A stretch of DNA of 21,339 bases from Gammaproteobacteria bacterium (lineage in GTDB: Bacteria; Pseudomonadota; Gammaproteobacteria; PS1; Pseudothioglobaceae): contig DNJI01000101.1 in assembly GCA_003489145.1 (NCBI GenBank), positions 1-21,339 of the forward strand, in the 5' to 3' direction. The notes under the pieces were generated by a model, which worked only from the letters and a program-made list of their open reading frames with translations, had not been told where the DNA came from and ran no database searches. Position 1 is the stretch's first letter. Each line of letters starts with the position of its first letter. Made by a program: the position numbers and the translations under genes. This document shows positions 1 through 9,391 of this stretch, one piece after another.

Positions 1-299
1 AATTTATTGTTATTGTTAAACACTTTAACAGGCACACTTAAACTTAATGTGTAGCTGCTAGTTTTGCCGCTAGAGTCGTATGAAGATGTTTGCTTCTTTT
101 GAGCTTCATCACCGACTTGAATAGCTAAAGATTGAGTGGCTTCAGAATTGAAACGTTTCTTTAATTCAAGCGTAAAGGCGTTGTTGTCAGTAGAAGTGAT
201 TGAGGCATTAAGTGGCGTGTTTTTATAAGGTGTGTGAAAACCACAAGCGCTTAATAAACTGGTAATAAGAATAATGGATAATAAGTTAATCTTTGACAT
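1..299 (-). CDS. lptE: LPS-assembly lipoprotein LptE (partial, 3' end outside window)
   Basis: Reading leftward from the ATG at 297-299 gives about 99 residues with no stop before the window edge. The N-terminus is a lipoprotein signal: MSK, a hydrophobic stretch, then the lipobox LLSAC with Cys19, followed at once by GFH. The CGFH sequence right after the lipobox is typical of LptE (RlpB), the outer-membrane lipoprotein that plugs the LptD barrel and helps deliver LPS to the cell surface. A later segment, YTLSLSVPVKVFNNNNK, fits the beta-rich LptE fold. In many gammaproteobacteria lptE sits between leuS and holA; here its start is the divergent neighbour of ftsH, so it appears to be the first gene of its transcript. 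I saw no convincing promoter boxes for it in the spacer. The call rests on the N-terminal half only. Confidence 0.72.
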   Translation of the reverse strand, partial: MSKINLLSIILITSLLSACGFHTPYKNTPLNASITSTDNNAFTLELKKRFNSEATQSLAIQVGDEAQKKQTSSYDSSGKTSSYTLSLSVPVKVFNNNNK

Positions 300-365
300 A
301 ATTTCGCAGGCGTTTCATATTAAGTTAAGAATTATGACAGAATTTGAATTTATTTGTTGTTAAAC

Positions 366-396
366 CTTGAAAAATCGCCATCAATCCCTATATAAG
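366..396 (+). promoter_or_regulatory. Heat-shock-like (sigma-32 type) promoter upstream of ftsH
   Basis: CTTGAAA at 366-372 is followed, after a 13-base spacer, by CCCTATAT at 386-393. This closely resembles the RpoH promoter pattern (CTTGAAA, 13-14 bases, CCCCATnT). Transcription would start near base 400, giving a leader of about 44 bases before the ftsH ATG. E. coli ftsH is known to be under sigma-32 control, so the position makes biological sense. The same bases also give a fair sigma-70 match (TTGAAA at 367-372, 18 bases, TATAAG at 391-396), so the site could serve both factors or only the housekeeping one. Confidence 0.6.
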
Positions 397-443
397 AACG
401 CAATAGGGTATATTTATCTTCTTCTTTTTATTGATCTTTTATT

Positions 444-2357
444 ATGTTTAAAAATTTATTACTTTGGTTGGTTTTAGGCAGTGTCCTAACCTCAATTTTT
501 AGCCAATTTCAGGGGGGTGAACAAAAAAATGAAATCACCTATTCTCAGTTTATTCAAAGCGTAAAGCAGGGCGATGTTTCTGGCGTAACCATTTCAGGAA
601 GTAACATCAAAGGTGTTGGTGCAGGCGGCGAGCAGTTTTCAACCTACAGTCCTGGTGATCTAGGCCTAATGGGTGATTTGCTGGATAATGGTGTTTCAGT
701 TGAAGCCAAGCCACCAGAAAAAGACGGATTCTTTAAGCAGTTAATTATCTCTTTAGCGCCGATTTTATTATTAATTGGTGTGATTCTCTACACCATGAAA
801 GGCGCTGGCGGTTCAATGGGTGGTAAAAACCCAATGAGTTTCGGTAAATCTAAGGCCAGACTTATTCCTAAAGATGAGTCTAATACAACCTTCGATGATG
901 TTGCAGGTGTTGATGAAGCTAAGGAAGATGTAGCGGAGTTGGTGGACTTCTTGTCTAATCCTGGCAAATTTACCAAAGTGGGCGGAAAGATTCCTAAGGG
1001 TGTTTTATTGGTAGGCCCTCCAGGTACGGGTAAAACCCTATTGGCTAAAGCCATTGCAGGTGAAGCAGACGTGCCATTCTTCTTTATTTCTGGCTCTGAT
1101 TTTGTTGAAATGTTTGTGGGTGTGGGTGCATCACGCGTACGCGACATGTTCGAACAAGCTAAGAAAAATGCGCCTTGTATTATCTTTATTGATGAAATTG
1201 ATGCTGTGGGCCGTCAACGTGGTGCTGGCATGGGTGGTGGACACGATGAACGTGAGCAAACACTGAACCAAATGTTGGTTGAAATGGATGGTTTTGAAGG
1301 CAACGAAGGTGTAATTGTAATTGCAGCAACCAACCGACCAGATGTATTAGACCCGGCATTACTCAGACCAGGTCGTTTTGATCGTCAAGTGACAGTTGGT
1401 TTGCCAGATATTAACGGCCGTGATGCAATTTTAAAAATTCATATGCGTAAATTACCTATTGCTAAAAATGTTCAGTCAATCAGTATCGCTAAAGGCACCC
1501 CTGGTTTTTCAGGCGCTGACTTAGCTAATCTATGTAATGAAGCTGCCCTGCTAGCTGCTGGAAAAGATATAGAATTAGTCGGTATGCAGGAGTTTGAAAG
1601 GGCCAAAGATAAAATTATGATGGGTGCTGAACGTAAGTCTATGGCTATGGATGAATCGGAAAAAGAGATGACCGCTTATCATGAAGCAGGCCACGCAATT
1701 GTTGGGCGACTTGTGCCTGAACATGACCCCGTCTATAAAGTCAGTATTATTCCTAGAGGTAGAGCGTTAGGTGTGACTATGTTCTTGCCAGAAAAAGACA
1801 GCTATAGTATTTCTAGACGTAAGTTAAATTCTCAAATCTCATCGTTATTTGGTGGACGTATTGCGGAAGAGCTTATGTATGGCGCAGATGCTGTTACCAC
1901 AGGTGCGAGTAACGATATTGAACGTGCAACAGAAATTGCCCATAAAATGGTTAAGCATTGGGGAATGTCAGATACATTAGGTCCGTTAGCTTATGGTGAA
2001 GATGATGGCGAAGTATTTTTAGGTCGTCAGGTAACGAAACACAAGCATATTTCGGAAGATACATTCAAAGTGATTGATTCTGAAATTCGAAATATTATTG
2101 ACGTCAATTACAAAGTAGCACAAAAAATCTTAGAAGAAAATAAAGATATTTTGATTGAAATGACCAAAGCTTTAATGGAATTTGAAACCATTGATAAAGA
2201 GCAAATCGATGATTTAATGGATCGGAAACCTATTCGAGAAGCTGCAGTGATTATTGATTCTGATGTGGTTTCTACTGATCTAGGTTCCGGTGTTGAGGCT
2301 GATGAAGGTAACGATTCAGATGATAAACCAGTAGATGACAATCCGCAAGTAGCTTAA
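444..2357 (+). CDS. ftsH: ATP-dependent zinc metalloprotease FtsH
   Basis: This is the membrane-anchored AAA+ protease that unfolds and degrades damaged membrane proteins and selected regulators such as sigma-32 and LpxC. The 637-residue product has the family's full length and order. A first membrane helix lies at about residues 4-20, a small periplasmic domain follows to about 98, and a second helix spans about 99-118. The AAA domain has Walker A GPPGTGKT (191-198), Walker B IIFIDEID (246-253) and the second region of homology (about 295-314). The zinc site is HEAGH (413-417), with a probable third ligand Asp491 in TGASND. The C-terminal tail is acidic and likely disordered. The start matches the usual FtsH N-terminus although no clear Shine-Dalgarno sequence precedes it. 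It heads a long plus-strand gene run, and ftsH-folP-glmM is the classic gammaproteobacterial order; the usual upstream rlmE is replaced by divergent lptE. Confidence 0.98.
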   Translation: MFKNLLLWLVLGSVLTSIFSQFQGGEQKNEITYSQFIQSVKQGDVSGVTISGSNIKGVGAGGEQFSTYSPGDLGLMGDLLDNGVSVEAKPPEKDGFFKQLIISLAPILLLIGVILYTMKGAGGSMGGKNPMSFGKSKARLIPKDESNTTFDDVAGVDEAKEDVAELVDFLSNPGKFTKVGGKIPKGVLLVGPPGTGKTLLAKAIAGEADVPFFFISGSDFVEMFVGVGASRVRDMFEQAKKNAPCIIFIDEIDAVGRQRGAGMGGGHDEREQTLNQMLVEMDGFEGNEGVIVIAATNRPDVLDPALLRPGRFDRQVTVGLPDINGRDAILKIHMRKLPIAKNVQSISIAKGTPGFSGADLANLCNEAALLAAGKDIELVGMQEFERAKDKIMMGAERKSMAMDESEKEMTAYHEAGHAIVGRLVPEHDPVYKVSIIPRGRALGVTMFLPEKDSYSISRRKLNSQISSLFGGRIAEELMYGADAVTTGASNDIERATEIAHKMVKHWGMSDTLGPLAYGEDDGEVFLGRQVTKHKHISEDTFKVIDSEIRNIIDVNYKVAQKILEENKDILIEMTKALMEFETIDKEQIDDLMDRKPIREAAVIIDSDVVSTDLGSGVEADEGNDSDDKPVDDNPQVA

Positions 2358-2375
2358 TACCAAGCTGTAGTCAGT

Positions 2376-3179
2376 ATGACTATACAAACATCAAAACCTT
2401 TGATCATGGGTGTGTTGAATATCACCCCTGATTCGTTTTCAGATGGTGGTCAGTACCTTGATACTGATAAAGCTATCGAAAGTGCCAAACTTATGATCAG
2501 CCAGGGCGCAGACATTATTGATGTTGGTGGTGAATCAACTCGCCCAAATGCGCAATCGGTTTCAACATCTGACGAAATTAACCGCGTGATTCCTGTGATT
2601 GAAGCACTACATCATTCAACTGATGCAACCATCTCAATAGATACCTCAAAATCAGAAGTGATGAAATTAGCCGTTAAGGCCGGTGCCAGTATGATTAATG
2701 ACGTGTGTGCTTTAAGTGCTGATGGCGCGCTGGAAACTGCAGCCATGTTGGATGTTCATGTGTGTTTGATGCACATGCAAGGCAGCCCCAGAACCATGCA
2801 GAAGAACCCGACTTATAATGATGTAGTTGATGATATTAAAGATTTTTTTAGTCAGAGGATTGAAGTGTGCATTGAAGCTGGCATTGCTGAGGATAAAATT
2901 ATTTTAGATCCTGGTTTTGGATTTGGCAAGACTCTAGAGCATAATCTAGAAATTTTAAAACGTTTCAATGAATTTAAAAGCTTTGGATTGCCACTATTGG
3001 CAGGCCTATCTCGCAAGTCGATGATTGGCACACTTTTGAATGATAGAAATGTTGATGGAAGGGTTGTCGGCAGTGTAACGGGGGCTATAATAGCAGTGCA
3101 AAATGGTGCAGATATTGTACGTGTACATGATGTACTAGAAACCAAAGATGCATTGACAATTTTAGGGGGTGTGAGTTGA
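2376..3179 (+). CDS. folP: Dihydropteroate synthase FolP
   Basis: This enzyme condenses 6-hydroxymethyl-7,8-dihydropterin diphosphate with p-aminobenzoate to make dihydropteroate in folate synthesis, and is the target of sulfonamides. The 267-residue TIM-barrel protein carries the family signatures: loop 1 [12 protein letters not shown] (14-25), [10 protein letters not shown] (48-57), [10 protein letters not shown] (132-141), DPGFGFGK (178-185), the Ser-Arg-Lys motif SRKS (212-215) and the C-terminal RVHDV (249-253). All the residues expected to bind pterin and phosphate appear present, and the length is normal. It begins 18 bases after ftsH with little Shine-Dalgarno character, so it is probably carried by the ftsH transcript. 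Its TGA stop overlaps the TTG start of glmM. Confidence 0.97.
   Translation: MTIQTSKPLIMGVLNITPDSFSDGGQYLDTDKAIESAKLMISQGADIIDVGGESTRPNAQSVSTSDEINRVIPVIEALHHSTDATISIDTSKSEVMKLAVKAGASMINDVCALSADGALETAAMLDVHVCLMHMQGSPRTMQKNPTYNDVVDDIKDFFSQRIEVCIEAGIAEDKIILDPGFGFGKTLEHNLEILKRFNEFKSFGLPLLAGLSRKSMIGTLLNDRNVDGRVVGSVTGAIIAVQNGADIVRVHDVLETKDALTILGGVS
3164..3169 (+). promoter_or_regulatory. Ribosome-binding site for the TTG start of glmM
   Basis: AGGGGG lies six bases before the TTG at 3176-3178, inside the last codons of folP. It is the only purine-rich element at this junction and supports the rare TTG codon as the glmM start, since the conserved YFGTDGIR N-terminus leaves almost no room for another choice. 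Confidence 0.55.
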
Positions 3180-4501
3180 GTAGTTATTTTGGTACAGATG
3201 GTATACGCGGTAAAGTAGGCGTCGCACCAATTACAGCTGATTTTTTCTTAAAATTAGGCTGGGCAGTGGGTTCGGTTTTGGCTAAAAATGGTAAGTCCAG
3301 TGTTGTCATTGGTAAAGACACTAGGGTGTCAGGCTATATATTTGAATCCGCTTTAGAGGCTGGGTTTTTATCTGCAGGTGTTGACGTGGGTTTGCTCGGC
3401 CCAATGCCAACACCGGGTATTGCTTACTTAACAAAAAAATATAATGCAAATGCCGGCGTTGTCATTAGTGCTTCGCATAATTCCTTTGAAGATAACGGGG
3501 TGAAATTTTTCTCTCTAGAGGGTTTTAAGCTTAGCGATACAGACCAAAAAGAAATTGAAGAAAAGTTAGCACAGCCAATGGTGAGTGTTGATAGTTCAAG
3601 TCTTGGCAAAGCAACGCGTTGCGAACACCCAATTAGTCAATATGTGAAATTCTGTAAAGAGAGCTTTGATTATTCCGTTAATTTAGGTGGCTTGGATATT
3701 GTGATTGATTGTGCACATGGTGCAACTTATCATCTTGCTGAGGATGTCTTCTCAGGTTTGGGCGCTAGTATTACGATGATTAACAATCAGCCGGATGGTT
3801 TTAATATTAACCTTAAGTGCGGGGCAACTGATACAGCGCATTTACGTGATGTTGTATTGGCGCAAAAAGCCGACTTAGGCATTGCTTTTGATGGTGACGG
3901 CGATCGATTAATTATGATTGATGCAAACGGCGAATTGGTAGATGGCGATGAACTGGTATTTATTTTGGCCAAGTCTTGGCATAGTCAAAATCACCTGCTC
4001 AGTAATACTGTCGTGGGTACAAAGATGAGTAATTTGGGTATGCGTCATGCATTAAGAGACTTAGACATTCGTTTTATTGAAGCTGATGTGGGCGATCGTT
4101 TTGTTATGGAGCAGATGCAAATCAATAATGCTATTTTAGGTGGTGAAGGTTCAGGTCATATTATTTGTTTGGATAAAGCTACTTCTGGTGATGCAATGAT
4201 TGCAGCACTTCAAGTATTAGAAGTGCTTGCTAAGCGTGGTAAAACACTTAGCGAATTAAAGTCTGAAATGCAAAAATACCCTCAAGTATTAATCAATGTT
4301 AAAACCCAAGAGAAGGTTGACTTGGATCAACATGCAGTTTTAAAACAAACCCAACTTGAAGTCGAAAAAGCTTTGGGCGATGAAGGCCGTGTTTTGATTC
4401 GTGCCTCGGGTACCGAGCCGCTGATTCGCGTCATGGTTGAAGGCAAGGATTTAGACTTGGTACAACAAAGCGCAGAACAGCTGGCCGACGTACTTCGCTA
4501 A
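3176..4501 (+). CDS. glmM: Phosphoglucosamine mutase GlmM
   Basis: GlmM interconverts glucosamine-6-phosphate and glucosamine-1-phosphate, feeding UDP-GlcNAc synthesis for peptidoglycan and LPS. The 441-residue protein starts with [11 protein letters not shown], the typical N-terminus. The catalytic phosphoserine is Ser100 in ISASHN, the magnesium loop is DGDGDR (239-244), a sugar-binding GGEGSGH loop follows in domain 3, and [12 protein letters not shown] near the C-terminus binds phosphate. The start is TTG, overlapping the folP stop as TTGA (3176-3179), so translation is probably coupled. Its own TAA stop shares one base with the ATG of the next gene. In E. coli secG follows glmM; here a TauE/SafE permease and the rnf genes follow instead. 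Confidence 0.97.
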   Translation: MSSYFGTDGIRGKVGVAPITADFFLKLGWAVGSVLAKNGKSSVVIGKDTRVSGYIFESALEAGFLSAGVDVGLLGPMPTPGIAYLTKKYNANAGVVISASHNSFEDNGVKFFSLEGFKLSDTDQKEIEEKLAQPMVSVDSSSLGKATRCEHPISQYVKFCKESFDYSVNLGGLDIVIDCAHGATYHLAEDVFSGLGASITMINNQPDGFNINLKCGATDTAHLRDVVLAQKADLGIAFDGDGDRLIMIDANGELVDGDELVFILAKSWHSQNHLLSNTVVGTKMSNLGMRHALRDLDIRFIEADVGDRFVMEQMQINNAILGGEGSGHIICLDKATSGDAMIAALQVLEVLAKRGKTLSELKSEMQKYPQVLINVKTQEKVDLDQHAVLKQTQLEVEKALGDEGRVLIRASGTEPLIRVMVEGKDLDLVQQSAEQLADVLR

Positions 4502-5238
4502 TGACTTTTGATAATGCCGAGCTAGTTTTAGTCGGTTTAATTTTTCTTTGGGCAGGTTTTGTTCGTACAGGTTTAGGTTTTGGTGGTGCTGCATTAGGAT
4601 TGCCTTTGATGTTACTAGTGGGTGCAACACCCGTTTATTGGCTACCAATTATCGGTATTCATTTATTGTTTTTTTCGTCACTGACTTTAGTCAAATCTTT
4701 AAAAAAAGTAGATTGGCCATATCTTAAGCGCTCATTATTGTGGATTATTCCACCAACCTTGGTTGGTGTGGCTGGCTTATTAAGTTTGCCTGATGATGTG
4801 ATTGTGGTGTTTATTTATTCAATCACTATTTTTTACGCCATTACTTGGATCTTTAATACCAAAATCACTTCACATAGCCCGTGGGTAGATAAGTTGTTAC
4901 TTATTTTGGGTGGTTATGTGGCGGGTACATCGCTCACCGGTGCACCATTGATTGTGGCCGTATATATGCGCCATATTGCTAAAGAATATTTGCGTAATAC
5001 ATTGTTTGTGTTGTGGTTTATTTTAGTCAGTATTAAGATGATTACTTTTATGATTATGGATGTTGATATTGATTGGGAGTTTTCACTGTCACTTATTCCT
5101 GTAGCGGCGATTGGGCATGTGCTCGGTATCAAAGCGCACCAAAGCATTACTCAAAATGATGAAGCCTTTAAGCGCTGGGTGGGCGGTGCTTTATTTGTCA
5201 TTAGTTCATTTGGGTTATTCAAGCTATTTTTGAGTTAA
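4501..5238 (+). CDS. TauE/SafE family sulfite/anion permease
   Basis: This is a 245-residue integral membrane protein with roughly seven or eight hydrophobic segments. The N-terminal signature, [17 protein letters not shown] (about 19-35), followed by LLVGATPV and LPIIGIHLL, is characteristic of the TauE/SafE (DUF81) family, whose members export sulfite, sulfoacetate or related organosulfur anions. A second half with [14 protein letters not shown] (about 138-151) repeats the glycine-rich motif, as expected from the internal duplication in this family. The ATG shares one base with the glmM stop (TAATG), and rnfA begins ten bases after its stop, so it is placed to be co-translated with both. 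Substrate cannot be read from sequence; sulfite is plausible if the host is a sulfur oxidiser, but that is inference. Confidence 0.85.
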   Translation: MTFDNAELVLVGLIFLWAGFVRTGLGFGGAALGLPLMLLVGATPVYWLPIIGIHLLFFSSLTLVKSLKKVDWPYLKRSLLWIIPPTLVGVAGLLSLPDDVIVVFIYSITIFYAITWIFNTKITSHSPWVDKLLLILGGYVAGTSLTGAPLIVAVYMRHIAKEYLRNTLFVLWFILVSIKMITFMIMDVDIDWEFSLSLIPVAAIGHVLGIKAHQSITQNDEAFKRWVGGALFVISSFGLFKLFLS

Positions 5239-5248
5239 AATCAGCAAC

Positions 5249-5824
5249 ATGAATGAATATGTTTTAATTTTGGTGAGTACGATTTTGGTCAACAATTTCG
5301 TCTTGGTAAAATTCTTGGGTTTGTGCCCATTTATGGGTGTGTCAAAAAAAGTAGAAACTGCCATTGGTATGGGTTTTGCCACGACATTCGTACTCACATT
5401 AGCGAGCTTATCAAGTTATTTGATTAATGCCTATATTCTTATTCCATTTGATCTAGAATACCTACGCACCATTGCCTTTATTGTGACCATTGCGGGTGTG
5501 GTTGGCTTTACTGAATTGGTGGTGAATAAAACCTCTCCAGTTTTGCATCAGTCTTTAGGCGTGTTCTTGCCATTGATTACCACTAATTGCGCCGTACTGG
5601 GTGTGGCACTGTTAAATGTTGGGCAAGACCATGGATTCTTGGCTTCAGGTGTGTACGGTTTTGGTGCAGCCATTGGTTTTTCATTTGTATTGGTGGTGTT
5701 TTCAACCATTCGTGAGCGTATTGATAGTGCTAATGTGCCTGTGGTGTTTCAAGGTACACCCATTGCATTAATTACTGCTGGCTTGATGTCAATGGCCTTT
5801 ATGGGCTTTATTGGATTAGCCTGA
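5249..5824 (+). CDS. rnfA: Electron transport complex subunit RnfA (RsxA)
   Basis: RnfA is a core membrane subunit of the Rnf complex, which couples electron transfer between ferredoxin and NAD(H) to ion movement across the inner membrane. In E. coli the homologous Rsx complex keeps SoxR reduced. The 191-residue product matches the family in length and has six likely membrane helices. Two diagnostic cysteines are present: Cys26 in LGLCPF and Cys114 in TTNCAVLG. In known structures these, with the matching pair in RnfE, hold an intramembrane 2Fe-2S cluster. The start gives the typical N-terminus but lacks a clear Shine-Dalgarno sequence. Its TGA stop overlaps the rnfB ATG (TGATG). The partner RnfE gene is not in this window. 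Confidence 0.96.
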   Translation: MNEYVLILVSTILVNNFVLVKFLGLCPFMGVSKKVETAIGMGFATTFVLTLASLSSYLINAYILIPFDLEYLRTIAFIVTIAGVVGFTELVVNKTSPVLHQSLGVFLPLITTNCAVLGVALLNVGQDHGFLASGVYGFGAAIGFSFVLVVFSTIRERIDSANVPVVFQGTPIALITAGLMSMAFMGFIGLA

Positions 5825-6366
5825 TGTTTGATTCTGTTTTTATTTTTTCCGCTTTAGCACTTGGACTTGGTTTGGTTCTAGGTTATGCAGCAATTAAATT
5901 CAAAGTTGAAGGCAATCCATTGATAGACCAAATTGATGCAATTTTGCCGCAGACTCAATGTGGTCAGTGTGATTATCCGGGCTGTCGTCCTTATGCGACT
6001 GCCATTGCGAATGGCGAAGCGCCAATTAACCAATGCCCACCTGGTGGTCAAGAAGGGGTCGATGCATTAGCAGCATTGCTCGACGTTGAAACATTAACAC
6101 TCAATGAAGAGCATGGAGAAACTCAACCTGATCATGTGGTGTATGTTGATGAAGAAGTCTGTATTGGTTGCACCTTGTGTATTCAAGCTTGTCCAGTAGA
6201 TGCTTTTGTTGGTGCTTCCAAAGTAATGACAACGGTAATCGCAGATGAATGCACAGGCTGTGATTTGTGTATCCCAGTTTGCCCTGTAGATTGTATCCAT
6301 GTATTGGAAGTTGCCCCAACGCTAAGCACCTATGTGCCTGATGTTGCTGAGATTGCCCATGCTTAA
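5824..6366 (+). CDS. rnfB: Electron transport complex subunit RnfB (RsxB)
   Basis: RnfB is the membrane-anchored iron-sulfur subunit that passes electrons between soluble ferredoxin and the rest of the Rnf complex. The 180-residue protein has one N-terminal membrane helix (about 5-24). A first 4Fe-4S site uses Cys46, Cys49, Cys54 and Cys71 (CGQCDYPGC and NQCPPGG). Two ferredoxin-type motifs follow, with Cys113/116/119/123 ([12 protein letters not shown]) and Cys143/146/149/153 ([12 protein letters not shown]). Length is close to the proteobacterial norm. It overlaps rnfA by one base and, with the start chosen for rnfC, overlaps that gene by eight. Confidence 0.96.
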   Translation: MFDSVFIFSALALGLGLVLGYAAIKFKVEGNPLIDQIDAILPQTQCGQCDYPGCRPYATAIANGEAPINQCPPGGQEGVDALAALLDVETLTLNEEHGETQPDHVVYVDEEVCIGCTLCIQACPVDAFVGASKVMTTVIADECTGCDLCIPVCPVDCIHVLEVAPTLSTYVPDVAEIAHA

Positions 6367-7864
6367 CCAGTCTTTTAATGGTGGTGTTGTTATTGATAAT
6401 CCACACCCGGTTGATACGGTTGGAATTGTTAGTGCTCCATTGCCTGACAAAGTAGTTTTGCCTTTGCAACAGCGTATTGGCGATGAAGCCATTCCTTGTG
6501 TTAAAGTAGGCGACAAAGTTTTAACCGGGCAAGTGATCGCCAAGACTGAAGATCATTTTTGCGTGCCTATTCATGCCTCTATTTCTGGCAAAGTCGTGTC
6601 TATTGATAAGCAAATAATTCCACACAAATCAGGCTTAAAATCCAAGTGTATTACCATTGAATCAGATGGTAAGGATCAATGGGCAGAGTATAAAGGTTGT
6701 GGAACAGATTTCTTGCATTGTGATCAAGCTACAATGATTGAATATATACAGTCATCAGGCATTGTTGGTTTGGGTGGCGCTGGGTTTCCTGCACACGCCA
6801 AATTAGAAGGCATTCAAGATTGCCATACTTTAATCATCAATGGCACTGAATGTGAGCCGGGCATTATGTGTGATGATGCGCTCATGCAACACCATCCGCG
6901 GGAAGTGATTCGTGGTGTAGAGATCCTATTACATATTTGTGGCGCACAACGTGCAATCATCGCTGTTGAAGACGATAAGCAAGAAGCACTAAATTCGCTA
7001 TTAATGTATTGTCATAATGAGCGTATTAGCATCGAGCAGATTCCGACTAAATACACTTCAGGTGCTGAAAAATTATTAATCAAAGCTCTACTAGATATTG
7101 AAATTCCTTCAGGTGGATTTGCAATCGATACCGGTGTTATTTGTCAAAATGTCGCTACGACTAAGGCAATTTTTGATGCAGTGGTAGACAACAGGCCTTT
7201 GGTTTCTAGAATTGTAACAGTGACTGGCTCAGGCGTTGAATCACCCAATAATTATGAAGTGCGTCTAGGCGCGTCATTTGAACATATTGTGTCAATGTCA
7301 AAGCCGAACACTCATCAACATACCATACGTATGGGCGGCATGATGATGGGTGTTGATGTTAAAACAACCAGTGTGCCAATTTGTAAAATTACCAACTGTA
7401 TTTTTGTTAATAAACTAGAAACAAAACCCAGTACACAAGAATGCATTCGTTGCGGGCAATGTAATCAAGCCTGCCCGGTTGATTTACTACCTCAACAACT
7501 TTATTGGTATGCCAAGAGTGAAGATACGGACAAGGCAATGGATTATAATTTAGCAGATTGTATTGAATGCCGGTGTTGTGATTATGTATGTCCAAGTCAC
7601 ATACCTTTAGCTGAATATTTTTCTTTTGCTAAGGCGCTACATCGTAAAACCACTGAAGATCAATACCGAACGGATATTGCAAGAGAGCGATTTGAATTTA
7701 GAGAGTATCGATTAGAGCGCAACAAGCAAGAGCGTACTGAAATGATGGCAGCTAAAAAAGAAGAGTTAAAGAAAAAAATGGCCAATGATAAAGTGCAAAA
7801 AGACAAAATAGCCGCCGCCATGGCACGTGTCAAAAAAACAAAGAAGGCAAATGATGATGCATAG
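6359..7864 (+). CDS. rnfC: Electron transport complex subunit RnfC (RsxC)
   Basis: RnfC is the peripheral cytoplasmic subunit that binds NADH and FMN and hands electrons to its own 4Fe-4S clusters. The 501-residue protein has the N-terminal FNGG segment, the flavin/NADH loop GLGGAGFP (137-144), NGTECEPG (161-168), and two cluster motifs: Cys362/365/368/372 ([12 protein letters not shown]) and Cys401/404/407/411 ([12 protein letters not shown]). The last 70 residues are strongly charged and helix-prone, shorter than the long repeat-rich tail of E. coli RsxC. In-frame ATGs at 6332 and 6341 would add up to nine residues not like the family; the ATG at 6359 places the conserved N-terminus correctly and overlaps the rnfB stop by eight bases, so I chose it. 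Confidence 0.95.
   Translation: MLNQSFNGGVVIDNPHPVDTVGIVSAPLPDKVVLPLQQRIGDEAIPCVKVGDKVLTGQVIAKTEDHFCVPIHASISGKVVSIDKQIIPHKSGLKSKCITIESDGKDQWAEYKGCGTDFLHCDQATMIEYIQSSGIVGLGGAGFPAHAKLEGIQDCHTLIINGTECEPGIMCDDALMQHHPREVIRGVEILLHICGAQRAIIAVEDDKQEALNSLLMYCHNERISIEQIPTKYTSGAEKLLIKALLDIEIPSGGFAIDTGVICQNVATTKAIFDAVVDNRPLVSRIVTVTGSGVESPNNYEVRLGASFEHIVSMSKPNTHQHTIRMGGMMMGVDVKTTSVPICKITNCIFVNKLETKPSTQECIRCGQCNQACPVDLLPQQLYWYAKSEDTDKAMDYNLADCIECRCCDYVCPSHIPLAEYFSFAKALHRKTTEDQYRTDIARERFEFREYRLERNKQERTEMMAAKKEELKKKMANDKVQKDKIAAAMARVKKTKKANDDA
7842..7847 (+). promoter_or_regulatory. Ribosome-binding site before the triple ATG of rnfD
   Basis: AGAAGG sits in the end of rnfC, with spacings of 3, 6 and 9 bases to the ATG codons at 7851, 7854 and 7857. 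The spacing favours the second or third ATG as the working rnfD start. Confidence 0.45.
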
Positions 7865-8801
7865 TAACGCACTTAATACCAATCAAATTATGCGTCAGGT
7901 AATGTACGCACTAGTTCTAGGTATTGGTGCGGCGTATTATTTCTTTGGCTGGGGTGTTATCCTGCAAATTACATTGGCTGTGGTGACAGCTGTCGTCGTT
8001 GAGTCTGCCTTTTTAAGCCTTAGAAAACTCCCAGTTAAACCTGCTGTTAGTGACGGTTCTGCTATTCTTTCAGCCATCTTATTAGCAATTTCAATCCCGA
8101 GCATTGCCCCATGGTGGATTGTTGTTATCGGTGTGGCTTTTGCGATTATTTTTGGCAAGCAACTCTATGGTGGTTTAGGTAACAATCCTTTTAATCCGGC
8201 AATGCTGGGCTATGCTTTTTTGTTGATTTCCTATCCATTACAAATGACCACTTGGGCGGGTGAGTTTCTAGGTTTGTCCCAAGTAATCGATATCATTTTT
8301 AATTTAACTTCAGTAGACGCACTGAGTGGTGCTACACAATTAGACGAGGTTAAAACCCAACTGGCATTAGGTAAGGTGGTTGCTGAGCTAGATGTGCACT
8401 CAATCAGCCAAGCTTGGATTAATGTTGGCTTTTTATTAGGTGGATTGTATTTAATTGTCCGTAAGATTATTACTTGGCATATTCCTGTGGCTTTTATTAC
8501 TGGTATGGTGGTTATTTCATCCATACTATATTTTATTAACGATCAAATATATCTGCCAATGCAAGACCATCTGATGTTGGGTGCCACTATGTTGGGTGCA
8601 TTCTTTATCGCCACTGATCCAGTCTCAGCTAGTACAACACCAAAGGGACGCTTGATTTACGGATTTTTAATCGGTGTATTGGTTATTATCATTCGTGTGT
8701 TTGGTGGTTACCCAGACGGTGTGGCTTTTGCAGTGTTATTGATGAATATCACCGTACCTTTAATTGATTACTATACACAGCCCAAGGTATTTGGAAAATG
8801 A
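7857..8801 (+). CDS. rnfD: Electron transport complex subunit RnfD (RsxD)
   Basis: RnfD is an integral membrane flavoprotein of the Rnf complex, related to NqrB. From the ATG at 7857 it has 314 residues. Conserved segments include FFGWG (29-33), KQLYGGLGNNPFNPAM (101-116), GATMLGAFFIATDP and FGGYPDGVAFAVLLMNITVPL near the C-terminus. Thr160 in LSGATQLD is the expected site of covalent FMN attachment by the flavin transferase ApbE, whose gene is not in the window. Three tandem in-frame ATGs (7851, 7854, 7857) and an upstream GTG at 7827 make the exact start uncertain; the third ATG gives an N-terminus most like relatives and a nine-base spacing from AGAAGG. It overlaps rnfC, and its stop overlaps the rnfG start as ATGA. 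Confidence 0.95.
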   Translation: MHSNALNTNQIMRQVMYALVLGIGAAYYFFGWGVILQITLAVVTAVVVESAFLSLRKLPVKPAVSDGSAILSAILLAISIPSIAPWWIVVIGVAFAIIFGKQLYGGLGNNPFNPAMLGYAFLLISYPLQMTTWAGEFLGLSQVIDIIFNLTSVDALSGATQLDEVKTQLALGKVVAELDVHSISQAWINVGFLLGGLYLIVRKIITWHIPVAFITGMVVISSILYFINDQIYLPMQDHLMLGATMLGAFFIATDPVSASTTPKGRLIYGFLIGVLVIIIRVFGGYPDGVAFAVLLMNITVPLIDYYTQPKVFGK

Positions 8802-9391
8802 CTTCAAACCCGATTTTAAAGGCTGGCGCTTTATTGCTTATCTTTACGGCGATTAGTATCTTTTTTGTTGCGTTAACGCAAGACACCACTAAGGAAAAAA
8901 TTAAATACAATGAAGATCAATTGTTAATCAAACGCCTTGGTGAGTTAGTTTCAGGTTATGACAATAATATTCTAGAAGATAAGTTTTCAAAAGAGATAAA
9001 ACTACATGGCTTGCAGCAAAAAGTAGGTGTTTACCCTGCTAAGCAACAAGGAAAAACTTTTGCTTATTTGATTGAGCACACTTACCCTAATGGCTATAAC
9101 GGCAATATTCGCTTGTTAACCGGGTTTGATACCAAGCACCAGTTGTTAGGTGTTAGAGTGATCACACACAAGGAAACCCCTGGCTTAGGCGACAAGATAG
9201 AAACCAGAAAATCAGACTGGATTAAGCAATTTAGCGGGTTGTCTTTATCAAACCCTAGTCAAGGTAATTGGAAAGTAAAACGTGATGGTGGTGTGTTTGA
9301 TTCATTCACTGGTGCGACCATTACCCCAAGGGCGATTGTGAGCGCCGCTTACCAGGTGTTACTTTACTTTACTCAGCATGAAATTAACTGA
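8798..9391 (+). CDS. rnfG: Electron transport complex subunit RnfG (RsxG)
   Basis: RnfG is a single-helix membrane subunit of the Rnf complex whose soluble FMN-binding domain faces the periplasm. The 197-residue protein has one N-terminal helix (about 9-26). THKETPGLGDKI (about 123-134) is the typical segment before the FMN domain core. The flavinylation motif reads SFTGATIT (169-176), with Thr174 as the expected FMN-carrying residue; the more common form is SGAT, so a conservative Thr replaces Ser171. The start overlaps the rnfD stop as ATGA. Instead of rnfE, the next gene is queA, whose ATG lies 14 bases inside the end of rnfG. Confidence 0.94.
   Translation: MTSNPILKAGALLLIFTAISIFFVALTQDTTKEKIKYNEDQLLIKRLGELVSGYDNNILEDKFSKEIKLHGLQQKVGVYPAKQQGKTFAYLIEHTYPNGYNGNIRLLTGFDTKHQLLGVRVITHKETPGLGDKIETRKSDWIKQFSGLSLSNPSQGNWKVKRDGGVFDSFTGATITPRAIVSAAYQVLLYFTQHEIN

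Noticed and set aside
788..1147. Open frame of 119 codons on the minus strand inside ftsH
   Set aside because: It lies wholly within the conserved FtsH AAA domain, has no recognisable protein features and no ribosome-binding site; it is a shadow of ftsH codon use.
6332..6358. Longer start for rnfC
   Set aside because: It would add nine residues unlike RnfC and increase the overlap with rnfB; the ATG at 6359 gives the family N-terminus.
6101..6469. Open frame of 122 codons on the minus strand across rnfB and rnfC
   Set aside because: It is antisense to cysteine-motif coding sequence conserved in RnfB, is rich in Gln and His from the complement, and shows no family features.
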